Notes under the pieces: model-generated
Database searches by the model: none
The model's input: the letters and a program-made list of their open reading frames with translations, nothing else
Told to the model about the DNA's origin: nothing
Source of the DNA: an uncultured Lachnospiraceae bacterium
Lineage (GTDB): Bacteria; Bacillota; Clostridia; Lachnospirales; Lachnospiraceae
DNA: 64,000 nucleotides
Assembly (NCBI GenBank): GCA_900549665.1
Contig: URPH01000014.1
Coordinates: 3,732 to 67,731, forward strand
Direction of reading: 5' to 3'
In this document: piece by piece, positions 54,252 to 63,853 of the stretch
Numbering within the stretch: the stretch's first letter is position 1
How the letters are laid out: each line of letters opens with the position of its first letter
Program-made: the position numbers and the translations under genes

Positions 54252-55127
54252 CTACAAGCTATCCATGGGAAGATAAGTCCCATATACCACACGGTCCAGT
54301 CCCGCATAATCTTTTAATGTATTCACCTCTATAAACCCCTTATCCATCATCAGTTCCAAAACTGCTTCTGCCTGATCATATCCGATCTCAAAAAACAGCA
54401 TGGCGCCCCGGCAGAGATATTTTCCTGCCTCTTCTATGATCCGTCGGTAAAAAAACAGTCCATCCTCTTTGCCATCTAAAGCAATGACCGGCTCATGAAA
54501 AGCCACCTCCGGCTCCAGCGTCGGAATCACATCGGATCGGATATAAGGCGGATTACTGACTATCATATCGAATTTTTCCGTATCGGGCAACGCCTCAAAC
54601 AGATCTCCCTGATAAAAAGAAATTTCCTTCTCATCCGGCAAAAGCTTTTCTGCATTTTTCCGCGCTACACCAAGTGCCTCTTTGGAAATATCAATTCCTA
54701 CACCCTTACAGTCATTGGAATAATGTAAAAGGCTGATCAAAATACAACCCGAACCGGTACAGACATCCAAAATCCGCATTCCGTCATGCAGATTTTTCAT
54801 AGCTTCCTCTACTAAAATCTCGGTATCCTGTCTGGGAATTAAAACATATTCGTTTACATAAAATTCCAATCCCATAAATTCCTGTTTTTCGAGGATCTGC
54901 TGTAAAGGGATGCGTTGTTCCCGCTTTTTGATATAGTTTACATAACTCTCATGTTGTACATCATCCACATCACGGTCCGGATACAATATCATATCACTCC
55001 GGTCTGTATGGCATACCTCTTCCAGCAATAATCTTGCATCCAGCTTAGCTTCAGCAATTCCCGCACTATTCAATTTTTCAACACCATACAAATATAAATC
55101 GCGATATTTCATTTTACCGTTCTGCAT
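54252..55127 (-). CDS. prmC: Release factor glutamine methyltransferase
   Basis: 291-residue S-adenosylmethionine-dependent enzyme that methylates the GGQ glutamine of release factors. Signature NPPYI sits in MIVSNPPYIRSDVIPTLEPE; the SAM loop is ILDVCTGSGCI. The first ATG (55127) and an ATG 15 bases later are both possible. Directly between DUF1385 and prfA, the usual order in Clostridia. An 11-bp direct repeat (GCAGAACGGTA) lies at the 5' end. Confidence 0.95.
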   Translation of the reverse strand: MQNGKMKYRDLYLYGVEKLNSAGIAEAKLDARLLLEEVCHTDRSDMILYPDRDVDDVQHESYVNYIKKREQRIPLQQILEKQEFMGLEFYVNEYVLIPRQDTEILVEEAMKNLHDGMRILDVCTGSGCILISLLHYSNDCKGVGIDISKEALGVARKNAEKLLPDEKEISFYQGDLFEALPDTEKFDMIVSNPPYIRSDVIPTLEPEVAFHEPVIALDGKEDGLFFYRRIIEEAGKYLCRGAMLFFEIGYDQAEAVLELMMDKGFIEVNTLKDYAGLDRVVYGTYLPMDSL

Positions 55128-55143
55128 ACCGTTCTGCGTTTTG

Positions 55144-56166
55144 CTATTCCGTATCCTGCTGCTCCGACTCTTCTACTTCATCTTTATCTGCATTCTCCAA
55201 AGCCTTATTTTCGTCAACATCATAGCCAAAGGTCTCTTTAAAATAAGCCTTCCAGTCAAAAACAGCCTCTACGGATGCAATAGCAACCTCGATCATATCA
55301 TCATCCGGTTCCCTGGTCGTGAGCTTCTGCAGCAGCATGCCGGGTGCGGATAAAATACGGACAAACAGATTATTGGACTTACCGGCTAATCGGATGATCT
55401 CATAAGCAATACCGGCAATTACCGGAATTAACAGAATTCGCAGGGCAACCCTTAAAAAAGCATTGTCCACACGTATAAAGAAAAATATGACAGCACTGAC
55501 AAATACAACAAAAAGCAGAAAGCTCGTGCCGCAGCGTTTGTGCAGGCGTGAACTTTTCCGAACATTTTCTACATTTAAAACTCTTCCACGCTCAATACAG
55601 TTGATGCATTTATGCTCTGCTCCATGATACATGTAAACACGGCGGATATCCTTCATCAACGAAATGGCAACCACATAAAACAAAAAGATTGCAATACGGA
55701 TCAATGCTTCAAACAAAGCAAGTAGCGATTCATTGCGCACCACCTTTTGAAGGAGCGAAGCCAGAAAATAAGGAAGCACCATGAAAAGACCGATTGCAAT
55801 CACAAAGGAGATCACAACCGTAATTCCGCTGACAACCGCCTCCGCATGAGAATCGGTAACCTTGTTGAGAGCCTTGTCGACTGCCGTATCCGGAGCCTCT
55901 TCATCTTCATAAAAAGACGCTGAATAATTGAGTGATTTGGTTCCCAAAACAAGGGAATCATAAAAATTGAACACCCCACGGATAAACGGAATTTTGAAAA
56001 GCTTACATTTATCGGTGCTGGATTTGTATTCATCCGTTTTTACCTCTATGTTTCCGTCCGGTTTGCGTACGGCAACCGCATAGGCATCTTTATTTTTCAT
56101 CATGACACCTTCCAAAACAGCCTGTCCGCCGATGCCACAATAATGCTTTGTTGAATTTTTTGCCAT
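55144..56166 (-). CDS. DUF1385 (YqhQ-like) membrane protein
   Basis: 340 residues. CGIGGQAVLEGVMMKNKDAYA is the DUF1385 start; HGAEHKCINCIERG and RLHKRCGTSFLLFV supply conserved His and Cys residues that suggest a metal site. About four membrane segments and a charged acidic C-terminus. In Firmicutes it regularly lies between rpmE and prmC. No established function. An operon from here to the MATE gene at 50515 is likely. Confidence 0.88.
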   Translation of the reverse strand: MAKNSTKHYCGIGGQAVLEGVMMKNKDAYAVAVRKPDGNIEVKTDEYKSSTDKCKLFKIPFIRGVFNFYDSLVLGTKSLNYSASFYEDEEAPDTAVDKALNKVTDSHAEAVVSGITVVISFVIAIGLFMVLPYFLASLLQKVVRNESLLALFEALIRIAIFLFYVVAISLMKDIRRVYMYHGAEHKCINCIERGRVLNVENVRKSSRLHKRCGTSFLLFVVFVSAVIFFFIRVDNAFLRVALRILLIPVIAGIAYEIIRLAGKSNNLFVRILSAPGMLLQKLTTREPDDDMIEVAIASVEAVFDWKAYFKETFGYDVDENKALENADKDEVEESEQQDTE

Positions 56167-56302
56167 AATTATTCCTCTATCATATATTTATTTCTGCCTG
56201 CTGTATCCGGCAACCTTGATAATCAAATATTTCTTTCAGATGTCATTGTACTATAAAATAATGCGCCGGTCAAAAAGACAGCGTCATAATTTTAATTTAT
56301 AG

Positions 56303-56339
56303 AAAAAATAAAGGCTGAGATTATGAAATCTCAACCTTT
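56303..56339 (-). terminator. Terminator after rpmE
   Basis: AAAGGTTGAGATT and AATCTCAGCCTTT (minus strand) pair with one G-T pair, followed by ATTTTTT. It separates rpmE from the DUF1385-prmC-prfA operon. Confidence 0.85.
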
Positions 56340-56357
56340 CATTGCATTCAGATAATA

Positions 56358-56555
56358 TTACATACCATATTTCTTGTTGAATTTATCAACACGTCCACGA
56401 GCCTTAGCTGACTTCTGCTGACCTGTATAGAATGAATGGCATTTAGAACAGATTTCAACATGGATATCTTCTTTTGTTGAACCGGTCACAAATGTGTTGC
56501 CACAGTTGCAGGTTACAGTTGCCTGATAATAGTTAGGATGGATTCCTTCTTTCAT
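56358..56555 (-). CDS. rpmE: 50S ribosomal protein L31 (zinc-binding type)
   Basis: 65 residues from the ATG at 56555, with GAGGTG six bases upstream (a GTG at 56564 overlaps that site). Sequence MKEGIHPNYYQATVTCNCGN and CSKCHSFYTGQQK carries the CxC and CxxC cysteines of the zinc-binding form. C-terminal basic tail FNKKYGM is typical. Located between rho and DUF1385. Confidence 0.96.
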   Translation of the reverse strand: MKEGIHPNYYQATVTCNCGNTFVTGSTKEDIHVEICSKCHSFYTGQQKSAKARGRVDKFNKKYGM

Positions 56556-56645
56556 GATTTTCACCTCTCTATATTAATATCTCTAGTTTTTCTCACAAAC
56601 AGCTTTATAAGCATATCATGTTTCTTTAAAATGTGCAAGCCTTTT

Positions 56646-57938
56646 CTAGAAAAACTTGATTTTCTGTATCGTATCTATAAATTCTTTGTTGTTTTTAGTA
56701 TGAACAAACATATCAAGAATCTTTTCGACAGCTTCTTCCGGCTTTAATCCGTTGAGAGCCTTGCGCATGATATTGATGCCCTGCATTTCCTCGGGAGATA
56801 ATAAAAGGTCCTCTCTTCGGGTACCGGATTTGGGAATATCGATCGCCGGAAATACTCTCTTTTCAGACAGCTTGCGGTCAAGTACCATTTCCATATTGCC
56901 GGTTCCTTTAAACTCTTCATATACAACATCATCCATCTTGCTTCCGGTCTCTACAAGGGCTGTAGCCAGGATTGTAAGGCTGCCCCCCTCACGCATGTTG
57001 CGGGCCGCACCAAAGAATCGTTTGGGCATATGAAGCGCCGCCGGATCCAGACCACCGGAAAGTGTACGTCCGCTTGCAGGTACGGTCAGGTTGTACGCAC
57101 GGGTCAGTCTCGTGATACTGTCCAATAAGATCATAACATCTTTTTTGTGCTCTACCAGACGTTTGGCTCTTTCAATTACCATTTCGGCAACTCTTTTGTG
57201 GTGCTCCGGAAGCTCATCAAAGGTAGAATAGATGACTTCAACATTGGGACCTTCAATCGCTTCTCTGATATCCGTAACTTCCTCCGGTCTTTCATCAATC
57301 AGCAGAATGATCAGGTGCATGTCCGGATTGTTGTGCTTTACGGATTTGGCTACTTCTTTTAATAAAGTAGTCTTGCCGGCTTTGGGCGGTGATACAATCA
57401 TACCTCTCTGTCCCTTACCGACCGGACTCATCAGATCCATGATACGCATGGCAACCGATGCTCCCGGAGTCTCCAGTTTCAGACGTTCATCCGGGAAAAT
57501 CGGGGTCATATTTTCAAAATTCATCCTCTTTACCGCTTCGGACGGATGATATCCGTTAATCTTCTTTAAATAGAGCAATGCGGAAAACTTTTCATTCTGG
57601 GTCTTAACTCTGGTATTGCCTTCGATGATATCTCCGGTCTTTAAATTAAACTTGCGGATCTGACTGGGTGCCACATAGACATCATTTTCACCCGGCAGAT
57701 AATTTTCGCAGCGGATAAAGCCAAAGCCATCCGGCATAACCTCCAGAATACCGCTGGCAGTTTCACCGCTATCCAGTTCATCGCTTAATTTTTCGGGACT
57801 GATCTTTGCCTTTTCATCCTCTGCAAGCATCGCTTCAATGATGTCAGCCTTTTTCATCGTGGAAACGCCCTTGATGCCGCGGGATTTTGCAATCTCTCTC
57901 AAATCAGTCAAAGCAATGGTTTCGTATTTTTCTCTCAT
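56646..57938 (-). CDS. rho: Transcription termination factor Rho
   Basis: 430 residues from the ATG at 57938, which has GGAGG upstream; a longer frame to 57995 lacks support. The N-terminal SAP-like Rho_N domain (ALTDLREIAKSRGIKGVSTM) is followed by a cold-shock RNA-binding domain (GFGFIRCENYLPGENDVYVA) and an ATPase core: Walker A SPPKAGKTT, Walker B MILLDSITRLTRAYN, and TILATALVETGSKMD. It is an RNA-dependent hexameric helicase that ends untranslated transcripts. rpmE follows 90 bp downstream. Confidence 0.96.
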   Translation of the reverse strand: MREKYETIALTDLREIAKSRGIKGVSTMKKADIIEAMLAEDEKAKISPEKLSDELDSGETASGILEVMPDGFGFIRCENYLPGENDVYVAPSQIRKFNLKTGDIIEGNTRVKTQNEKFSALLYLKKINGYHPSEAVKRMNFENMTPIFPDERLKLETPGASVAMRIMDLMSPVGKGQRGMIVSPPKAGKTTLLKEVAKSVKHNNPDMHLIILLIDERPEEVTDIREAIEGPNVEVIYSTFDELPEHHKRVAEMVIERAKRLVEHKKDVMILLDSITRLTRAYNLTVPASGRTLSGGLDPAALHMPKRFFGAARNMREGGSLTILATALVETGSKMDDVVYEEFKGTGNMEMVLDRKLSEKRVFPAIDIPKSGTRREDLLLSPEEMQGINIMRKALNGLKPEEAVEKILDMFVHTKNNKEFIDTIQKIKFF

Positions 57939-58075
57939 AAATTTATTGCCTCCGTTGTTTTTGCCGGACACACTCTTTATGCAAAAGTGATCCAATATGT
58001 CTTATTCCATTGTATATTTGTAAATTGGGAATTTATAAATAAGAAATCTGATATGTATTATCAATTCTAATTGCG

Positions 58076-58099
58076 GAGCCGGCAGCTCTCTGCCGGCTC
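58076..58099. promoter_or_regulatory. Strong hairpin upstream of rho
   Basis: GAGCCGGCAG and CTGCCGGCTC form a perfect 10-bp stem with a 4-base loop, 137 bp before the rho start codon. No T-run follows on either strand. It may end the upstream gene with poor efficiency or be part of a rho leader. Confidence 0.55.
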
Positions 58100-58176
58100 T
58101 TCACTGAAATTGTGTTATTAGTATACACCATGTTTATTTTTTCGTAAAGTACAAAAGTAATTTCTATTTTTCATTG

Positions 58177-58650
58177 CTATTTTTTGCGTCGTTTCATTTC
58201 CTCGATCTGCTTATCAATCGAATCGGAATAAGAATTTCCACGGTTCTTTTTTCTGGAATGATATCCGTAATCATCCTCCGGATTGGTCAGTAAGATCTTG
58301 GCCAACAATCCCGCACCGCCAAAAATCAATACCAGCATAATTACCCATTCATACAGGGTAATGGTCTGAAGCCGGATGGTTGTAGATGCGATAACACCGG
58401 CAATAATAATCAGCACGCCCACGCCAATCATAATCTTGGAACCCATGGAACCGCCCGATGCAAATAACCACACAATACCAATAATGAGCGGAATGATCAA
58501 AAGTCCCGAAGCAACACGTACTCCTCCCAGTAAAAATCCCATTCCAAAGCCTGATGAAACCATGACCTTTTGCGAGAACAGAAATAATCCGCCGATTAAC
58601 ATGGCTAACCCACCTAAAAATTGCAGTAACTCGTTTCTTGCTTTTTTCAT
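58177..58650 (-). CDS. Small four-span membrane protein
   Basis: 157 residues from the ATG at 58650, with GGAAGGAAAGC upstream; the frame continues back into a repeat element and that part is rejected. Four hydrophobic segments (LLQFLGGLAMLIGGLFLFSQ to MLVLIFGGAGLLAKILL) and a basic Lys/Arg tail (EEMKRRKK). GFGMGFLLGGVRVASGLLII is glycine-rich. I do not recognise a named family. Confidence 0.75.
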   Translation of the reverse strand: MKKARNELLQFLGGLAMLIGGLFLFSQKVMVSSGFGMGFLLGGVRVASGLLIIPLIIGIVWLFASGGSMGSKIMIGVGVLIIIAGVIASTTIRLQTITLYEWVIMLVLIFGGAGLLAKILLTNPEDDYGYHSRKKNRGNSYSDSIDKQIEEMKRRKK

Positions 58651-58680
58651 ACGTTGCTTTCCTTCCGTGTTTTCAGTGCC

Positions 58681-58783
58681 ATTTTGACCTTTTGCCCCTG
58701 ACTTGATATCCACAAGGTCCCAGATTCAAAAGTCTTATCGTGCAAGCACGAACGACGTTTTGACCTTTTGCCCCTGATATCAT
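58681..58783 (+). repeat. MITE-like repeat R6
   Basis: 103 bp: TTTTGCCCCTGACTTGATAT near the left, CAAAAGTCTTATCGTGCAAG in the right hairpin, and GCCCCTGATATCAT at the right end. The core region found in R1, R2 and R4 is deleted. It sits between the membrane protein gene and malic enzyme. Confidence 0.8.
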
Positions 58784-58903
58784 ATTATTATATAACAAAA
58801 GCGCGCGTAATTCCACTTCTATCATCTTGAAAAATTTGTTTCTTTACTTTATCATAGGTATTGTTGTGTATCATAATAAATCACAGGAAAGAAGGAACAC
58901 ATA

Positions 58904-60055
58904 ATGACACTAAATGAAAAAGCTTTGAAGCTCCATGAAGAATGGCAGGGAAAAATCGAAACAACAGCAAAGTCTTCTGTTAATTCAAGAGAGGATTTAG
59001 CACTGGCTTATACTCCCGGTGTTGCAGAGCCATGCAAGGTGATCGCACAGGATCCGGAAGCAGTTTACAAATATACCATGAAAGCCAATACCGTTGCCGT
59101 AGTATCAGACGGCAGTGCTGTTTTGGGACTTGGTAATATCGGTGCAAAAGCTGCCATGCCCGTTATGGAAGGAAAAGCTGTTTTATTTAAAGAATTCGGT
59201 GGTGTCAATGCGGTTCCGATCTGTCTGGATACACAGGATACCGAGGAGATCATCAAAGCTGTTACCTATTTAGCTCCCGGATTTGGCGGTATCAACTTAG
59301 AGGATATATCTGCTCCCCGTTGTTTTGAAATTGAGGAACGTTTAAAAAAGACACTGGATATCCCGGTATTCCATGATGACCAGCATGGTACTGCGATTGT
59401 TGTACTGGCTGCCATTATCAATGCTTTAAAAATTGTTAAAAAGGATAAAGAAGAAATCCATGTCGTTGTAAACGGTGCCGGTTCTGCCGGAATTGCCATT
59501 ACCAAGCTGTTACTAAATTACGGTATCAAGAATGTGACCATGTGCGATATCCGCGGAATTATCGCAAAGGGTGCTGAGGGCTTAAACTGGATGCAGGAAA
59601 AGATGCTGGAGGTTACCAATCTGGAAAACAAAACCGGTACTCTTACCGATGCATTGACCGGTGCAGATATCTTTATCGGTGTTTCCGCTCCCAACATCCT
59701 CAAACCGGAAATGATCCAGGTTATGGCAAAGGATCCGATCATATTTGCAATGGCTAACCCGGTTCCGGAAATCATGCCTGATGTAGCAAAAGCTGCCGGT
59801 GCCAAAATCGTAGGTACCGGACGCAGTGACTTCCCCAATCAGATCAACAACGTCATTGCTTTCCCCGGAATTTTCAAGGGTGCATTGGAAGGACGTGCAA
59901 CTCAGATTACCGAAGAAATGAAATTAGCCGCTGCATTAGCATTGGCTAACCTTGTTCCGGATGATGAACTGAATGAAGACAACATCATGCCGGAAGCCTT
60001 CAATCCGGTTGTCGCTGATACCGTTGCAGAGGCTGTTAAATCCCATATAAAATAA
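58904..60055 (+). CDS. NAD(P)-dependent malic enzyme
   Basis: 383-residue short-form malic enzyme that oxidatively decarboxylates malate to pyruvate. Motifs: AYTPGVAEPC with the catalytic Tyr, SDGSAVLGLGNIGAKAAMPV, VLFKEFGGV, EDISAPRCFEIE and DDQHGTAIV for metal binding, and a nucleotide loop GAGSAGIA. GAAAGAAGG precedes the ATG. Flanked by repeats R6 and R7 and apparently monocistronic. Confidence 0.95.
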   Translation: MTLNEKALKLHEEWQGKIETTAKSSVNSREDLALAYTPGVAEPCKVIAQDPEAVYKYTMKANTVAVVSDGSAVLGLGNIGAKAAMPVMEGKAVLFKEFGGVNAVPICLDTQDTEEIIKAVTYLAPGFGGINLEDISAPRCFEIEERLKKTLDIPVFHDDQHGTAIVVLAAIINALKIVKKDKEEIHVVVNGAGSAGIAITKLLLNYGIKNVTMCDIRGIIAKGAEGLNWMQEKMLEVTNLENKTGTLTDALTGADIFIGVSAPNILKPEMIQVMAKDPIIFAMANPVPEIMPDVAKAAGAKIVGTGRSDFPNQINNVIAFPGIFKGALEGRATQITEEMKLAAALALANLVPDDELNEDNIMPEAFNPVVADTVAEAVKSHIK

Positions 60056-60057
60056 TC

Positions 60058-60141
60058 TGATATCAGGGTCAAAAAGCCGTTCGTGCTTGCACGATAAGAT
60101 TTTTAAACTCTGGACCCGCCAAACATAAAAAGCATGATATC
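60058..60141 (-). repeat. MITE-like repeat R7
   Basis: Inverse orientation: begins TGATATCAGGGTCAAAAAG three bases after the malic enzyme stop, includes CGTTCGTGCTTGCACGATAAG, and ends GACCCGCCAAACAT plus a short tail. It may double as part of the malic enzyme 3' end. Confidence 0.8.
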
Positions 60142-60177
60142 CACTCAGCTATCGTTGTACGAAACTGAGTGGATATC
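60136..60177 (+). terminator. Perfect 13-bp inverted repeat after malic enzyme
   Basis: GATATCCACTCAG and CTGAGTGGATATC flank a 16-base loop. It has no T-run, so it is either a weak terminator or a structured RNA end. Confidence 0.5.
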
Positions 60178-60235
60178 CATTTATAGACAGATCTGATACT
60201 ATTTTTAAATAAAAGAATTGTAGGTTTACATAATT

Positions 60236-60754
60236 ATGTCTCAGGAACCCATGACATTATATAAATTGATCATTTTATACATGCTGGACCGTGCAACCCT
60301 TCCCCTTACCAAGGCACAGATTGATAACTTTGTACTGGAGAAGGAATACACCAACTATCTGACGCTCCAGCAGGCCATTGCGGAGCTATGTGATATCCAG
60401 CTGATCACAACAGAAACCTTTCACAATCGCACCCAACTTATGTTAACCGAAGAAGGAAAGGCTACCATCTCACTTTTTCATAAACAGATCTCCGATGCCA
60501 TCAAGCAGGAGATCAATGATTATCTGAAAGAAAATGCAGTAGAGCTTCGTAACGAGGTGTCCGTTACCGGTCAGTACAACAAAGTGTCCGGCAAATCCTA
60601 TGAAACCACCCTGCGTGCCACCGAGCGTGGTGATCTTTTACTGGAGCTGAAATTATCTGTCCCGGACGAAAAAACTGCCACTGCAGTTTGCGAACAGTGG
60701 CAGAAAAAAAACGAAGATATTTACGCTTTAATCATGAAGGAGCTTTTTGGTTAA
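60236..60754 (+). CDS. DUF4364 family protein (winged-helix type)
   Basis: 172 residues, cytoplasmic. MTLYKLIILYMLDRATLPLT and NYLTLQQAIAELCDIQLITT resemble a winged helix-turn-helix; the C-terminal half is a small alpha-beta region (TTLRATERGDLLLELKLSVP). DUF4364 proteins are common in Clostridia and probably bind DNA, but no target is known. The ribosome site is weak (TAGG). Convergent with rarA. Confidence 0.85.
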   Translation: MSQEPMTLYKLIILYMLDRATLPLTKAQIDNFVLEKEYTNYLTLQQAIAELCDIQLITTETFHNRTQLMLTEEGKATISLFHKQISDAIKQEINDYLKENAVELRNEVSVTGQYNKVSGKSYETTLRATERGDLLLELKLSVPDEKTATAVCEQWQKKNEDIYALIMKELFG

Positions 60755-60773
60755 AACCATCAGCCCGAAAATT

Positions 60774-62123
60774 TTAATCTTTATCAGTTTCATTTTTATC
60801 TTCCTTCAGCCATTTCATATGGGCCTTTACTTTTTTTTCATATCCATTATCCGAAGGTTTATAAAACTCTTTTCCATTCAGTTCATAAGGAAGATACTGC
60901 TGTTTGACATAGTGCTTGTCGTAATCGTGGGCATACAGATATCCCACACCATGTCCAAGCTTAGCCGCACTTTTATAATGCGCATCCTGCAAATGTGGCG
61001 GGATTGCCAGATTGCCGCTTTTTTCCACCTCTTTGGCAGCCTCAAAAACAGCCTCACAGCTGCAGTTGCTCTTCGGTGCCGTTGCAACATAGGTAACAGC
61101 TTCCGCAAGGATGATCTGTGACTCCGGCATACCCACACGCTCTACGGCAAGCGATGCGCTGACTGCCACATTGAGGGCATTGGGATCTGCCATTCCGACA
61201 TCCTCCGCCGCACAGATCATGATCCGGCGTGCAATAAAGGTCACACTTTCTCCGGCATACAGCATACGTGCCAGATAATAAACCGCCGCATCCGGGTCCG
61301 AGCCTCTCATGCTTTTAATAAAGGCTGATACCGTATCATAATGATTGTCTCCGTTTTTATCATAACGCACAACCCGCTTCTGAATACATTCGCTGGCAAC
61401 CTCCAGAGTGATGTGTATCTTGCCGTCCTCAGAAGGCTTTGTGGTCAGAACGCCAAGCTCGATCGCATTTAATGCATGTCTGGCATCTCCTCCGGAAATA
61501 TCAGCAAGAAACTCTGCCGCATCATCATCGATCACAGCTCCATAAGCGCCCATTCCCTTTTTTTCATCATAAACGGCCCGCTGGATCAGCTGATAGATAT
61601 CCTCTTTGGACAATGGCTTCAGTTCAAAAACCACAGACCTTGATATCAGAGCGCCATTGACTTCAAAATAAGGATTCTCCGTCGTTGCACCAATCAACAC
61701 AAGCGTACCGTCCTCCACAAACGGAAGCAGATAATCCTGCTGCCCTTTATTAAAACGATGGATTTCGTCCACAAACAGGATCGTCCGTTTGCCGTACATG
61801 CCGAATGTGTCTTTTGCCTTCTGCACGACCTCTTCCATATCCTTTTTGCCGGCAACCGTCGCATTGATCTGCGTAAATTCGGCACTTGTGGTATTGGCAA
61901 TAACCTTGGCAAGCGTTGTCTTTCCGGTTCCCGGAGGTCCGTAAAAAATAACACTACCCAGCTTGTCCGCCATAATGGCGCGGTATAACAGCTTATCTTT
62001 TCCAATGATATGCTGCTGCCCCACCACTTCGTCAAGCGTTGTCGGACGCATACGTGCTGCAAGCGGCGATTCCTTTTCCTGACTGTTTTGCCGCATATAA
62101 TCAAATAAATTCATACTATCCAT
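60774..62123 (-). CDS. rarA: Replication-associated recombination ATPase RarA
   Basis: 449-residue AAA+ ATPase (MgsA/RarA) related to clamp loaders, acting at stalled replication forks. Walker A GPPGTGKTT (62-70), Walker B ILFVDEIHRFNKGQQD, sensor GATTENPYFEVNGALISRS, and the C-terminal tetramerisation domain with GSDPDAAVYYLARML. An ATG at 62123 is used; a second ATG nine bases later is possible. Confidence 0.95.
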   Translation of the reverse strand: MDSMNLFDYMRQNSQEKESPLAARMRPTTLDEVVGQQHIIGKDKLLYRAIMADKLGSVIFYGPPGTGKTTLAKVIANTTSAEFTQINATVAGKKDMEEVVQKAKDTFGMYGKRTILFVDEIHRFNKGQQDYLLPFVEDGTLVLIGATTENPYFEVNGALISRSVVFELKPLSKEDIYQLIQRAVYDEKKGMGAYGAVIDDDAAEFLADISGGDARHALNAIELGVLTTKPSEDGKIHITLEVASECIQKRVVRYDKNGDNHYDTVSAFIKSMRGSDPDAAVYYLARMLYAGESVTFIARRIMICAAEDVGMADPNALNVAVSASLAVERVGMPESQIILAEAVTYVATAPKSNCSCEAVFEAAKEVEKSGNLAIPPHLQDAHYKSAAKLGHGVGYLYAHDYDKHYVKQQYLPYELNGKEFYKPSDNGYEKKVKAHMKWLKEDKNETDKD

Positions 62124-62227
62124 GATTGTTGATCCTATTATTTCTGTTCCTACTACTAATTGTGATCTGCCATCCGATGGCTCTTTTCGTTGTTATTGCC
62201 ATCAGCAGGCTCTCATACTCACTCTCT

Positions 62228-62295
62228 GATATTAAGTTCAAAAGTCTTATTGTGCAAGCACGAACGACTTTTTGACCTTTTGACCCTGATATCAT
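62228..62295 (+). repeat. MITE-like repeat R8
   Basis: 68 bp: the right half of the family with AAGTTCAAAAGTCTTATTGT, GCAAGCACGAACGACTTTTT and terminal GACCCTGATATCAT. It lies between the polysaccharide deacetylase and rarA genes. Confidence 0.8.
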
Positions 62296-62367
62296 CATAT
62301 ACGAAGTCCATGAATCATTCAATATTTATGCCAAAATTTAACATTTCCGACTGGCTCCTATAAAATC

Positions 62368-63084
62368 TTATTCAAACAAAATCTCATCCACCGTCACAAA
62401 TTCATACCCCTGCTTTTGCAGCTCATCTACTACTGTCAGTGCTGCCATTACACTTGGTTTATAAGAATCATGCATCAGTATGATTGCGTTGTCCTGTATA
62501 TTTTCCTCAATCCGTCGCACAATCGTTGCAGCATCCTCACAGCACCAGTCCAAAGGATCAACCGTCCATAAAACAACAGGCATGCCTGTCATTTCCTCCA
62601 GATTGTCATTATGGCTTCCAAACGGCGGTCTGATATACTGAGGTGCCTCTCCGGTTATTTTTTCTATTACCTCATTGGTCTTTACGACCTCCCGGTTGAT
62701 CACTACCGCATCTGCATTTTTAAGATCCGTATGGTAAAATGTATGATTTCCTATCAGATGCCCTTCCTCCTGCATGCGCCTGACAAGATCCGGGTAATTT
62801 TGCGCAGATTGTCCAAGTAAAAAGAACGTGGCATGAATTCCACGTTCTTTCAGTCCATCTAAAAGCATTGGTGTATAGGTCGGATGAGGTCCGTCGTCAA
62901 AAGTAAGTGCGATCTTTTTAGTCGACATAACATCATCCTCTGTCGTAATAGCTGCAGCAGTCCGGGCTGTATCTCCACTAACCTCTTTTACCGGATCTGT
63001 TTTTTCAAAATAGCCAATCGAAACAAACGCCACTGTCAAAAAAACTCCAAGCAGTGTCTTAAAACTTTTCAAATTATTTTTCAC
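62368..63084 (-). CDS. Polysaccharide deacetylase (NodB domain, CE4)
   Basis: 238 residues. One N-terminal membrane segment or signal anchor (LLGVFLTVAFVSIGYF), then a NodB domain: TFDDGPHP with catalytic and metal Asp, HTFYH metal histidines, RPPFGSHND, VDPLDW and LMHD. Removes N- or O-acetyl groups from peptidoglycan or other wall polymers outside the membrane. It starts with GTG, preceded by a GGGG ribosome site. Similar to PdaA/PgdA-type proteins without extra domains. Confidence 0.92.
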   Translation of the reverse strand: MKNNLKSFKTLLGVFLTVAFVSIGYFEKTDPVKEVSGDTARTAAAITTEDDVMSTKKIALTFDDGPHPTYTPMLLDGLKERGIHATFFLLGQSAQNYPDLVRRMQEEGHLIGNHTFYHTDLKNADAVVINREVVKTNEVIEKITGEAPQYIRPPFGSHNDNLEEMTGMPVVLWTVDPLDWCCEDAATIVRRIEENIQDNAIILMHDSYKPSVMAALTVVDELQKQGYEFVTVDEILFE

Positions 63085-63179
63085 GAATGCCCCAGAAATT
63101 TGTTTGATTTCATATTTGATATAATATATGTATGCATTTGCACATTATACCCTTAGAATGACTCTTTGTTTCAATCTCA

Positions 63180-63668
63180 TCAGATTTTTCCAATCAATAC
63201 TACAATACCTGCAACAACGAGTGCAATCACAAGATACATGATGGTAGCTGCGCCTCTTTTGATCAGTACCGATTTCCACGGTTTGATGTAAGGCACGCCA
63301 TCCATACCTTCAATGACCCAGACTTTGCTATGTGCCACCCAGATCCTGTCAAGTACAATTCCGTCAAACCAGTTCATAACAACCAGAAACAGGTATGCCT
63401 GAAGATATGCGGTCTTGAAATCTGTCACATGGTTCCACAATGCAATGATCAGGATCAACACAACAAATATAAAGATACAGAACGGGATCATGAATCGTTT
63501 GCCTCTCTTCATCACGACATCCTTATCCGCCAATCCACGTCTGTCTGCCTCTTCGATATATTCCTTGGGATAAAAATACAGACAGTTCATTCCATTATTT
63601 CTGACTGCACATTTTACAGGCAGGATAAACAGCAGACAATATAATACATTTTGTAACAAAAGTATCAT
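63180..63668 (-). CDS. Membrane protein of unknown function
   Basis: 162 residues with four hydrophobic segments: MILLLQNVLYCLLFILPV, FCIFIFVVLILIIALW, YLQAYLFLVVMNWFDGIV and YLVIALVVAGIVVLIG. GGAGG lies 9 bases before the ATG. A cytoplasmic loop is basic (RGKR). I do not recognise the family. Confidence 0.75.
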   Translation of the reverse strand: MILLLQNVLYCLLFILPVKCAVRNNGMNCLYFYPKEYIEEADRRGLADKDVVMKRGKRFMIPFCIFIFVVLILIIALWNHVTDFKTAYLQAYLFLVVMNWFDGIVLDRIWVAHSKVWVIEGMDGVPYIKPWKSVLIKRGAATIMYLVIALVVAGIVVLIGKI

Positions 63669-63853
63669 GTGTTACTACCTCCTTCATATTACCGGCTGTT
63701 TTGATATGTCATTTTTCTTTATCATTCGTCAGTCATACACATTTGCCGGTTTTCCTCGCAAATTATAACACACTAACTTAGATAATTCAATCTTAACTCT
63801 GATTAGTTTTCGCTAACCTGTGTTTATTTCCTTTTCATGACATCCTATACGAT

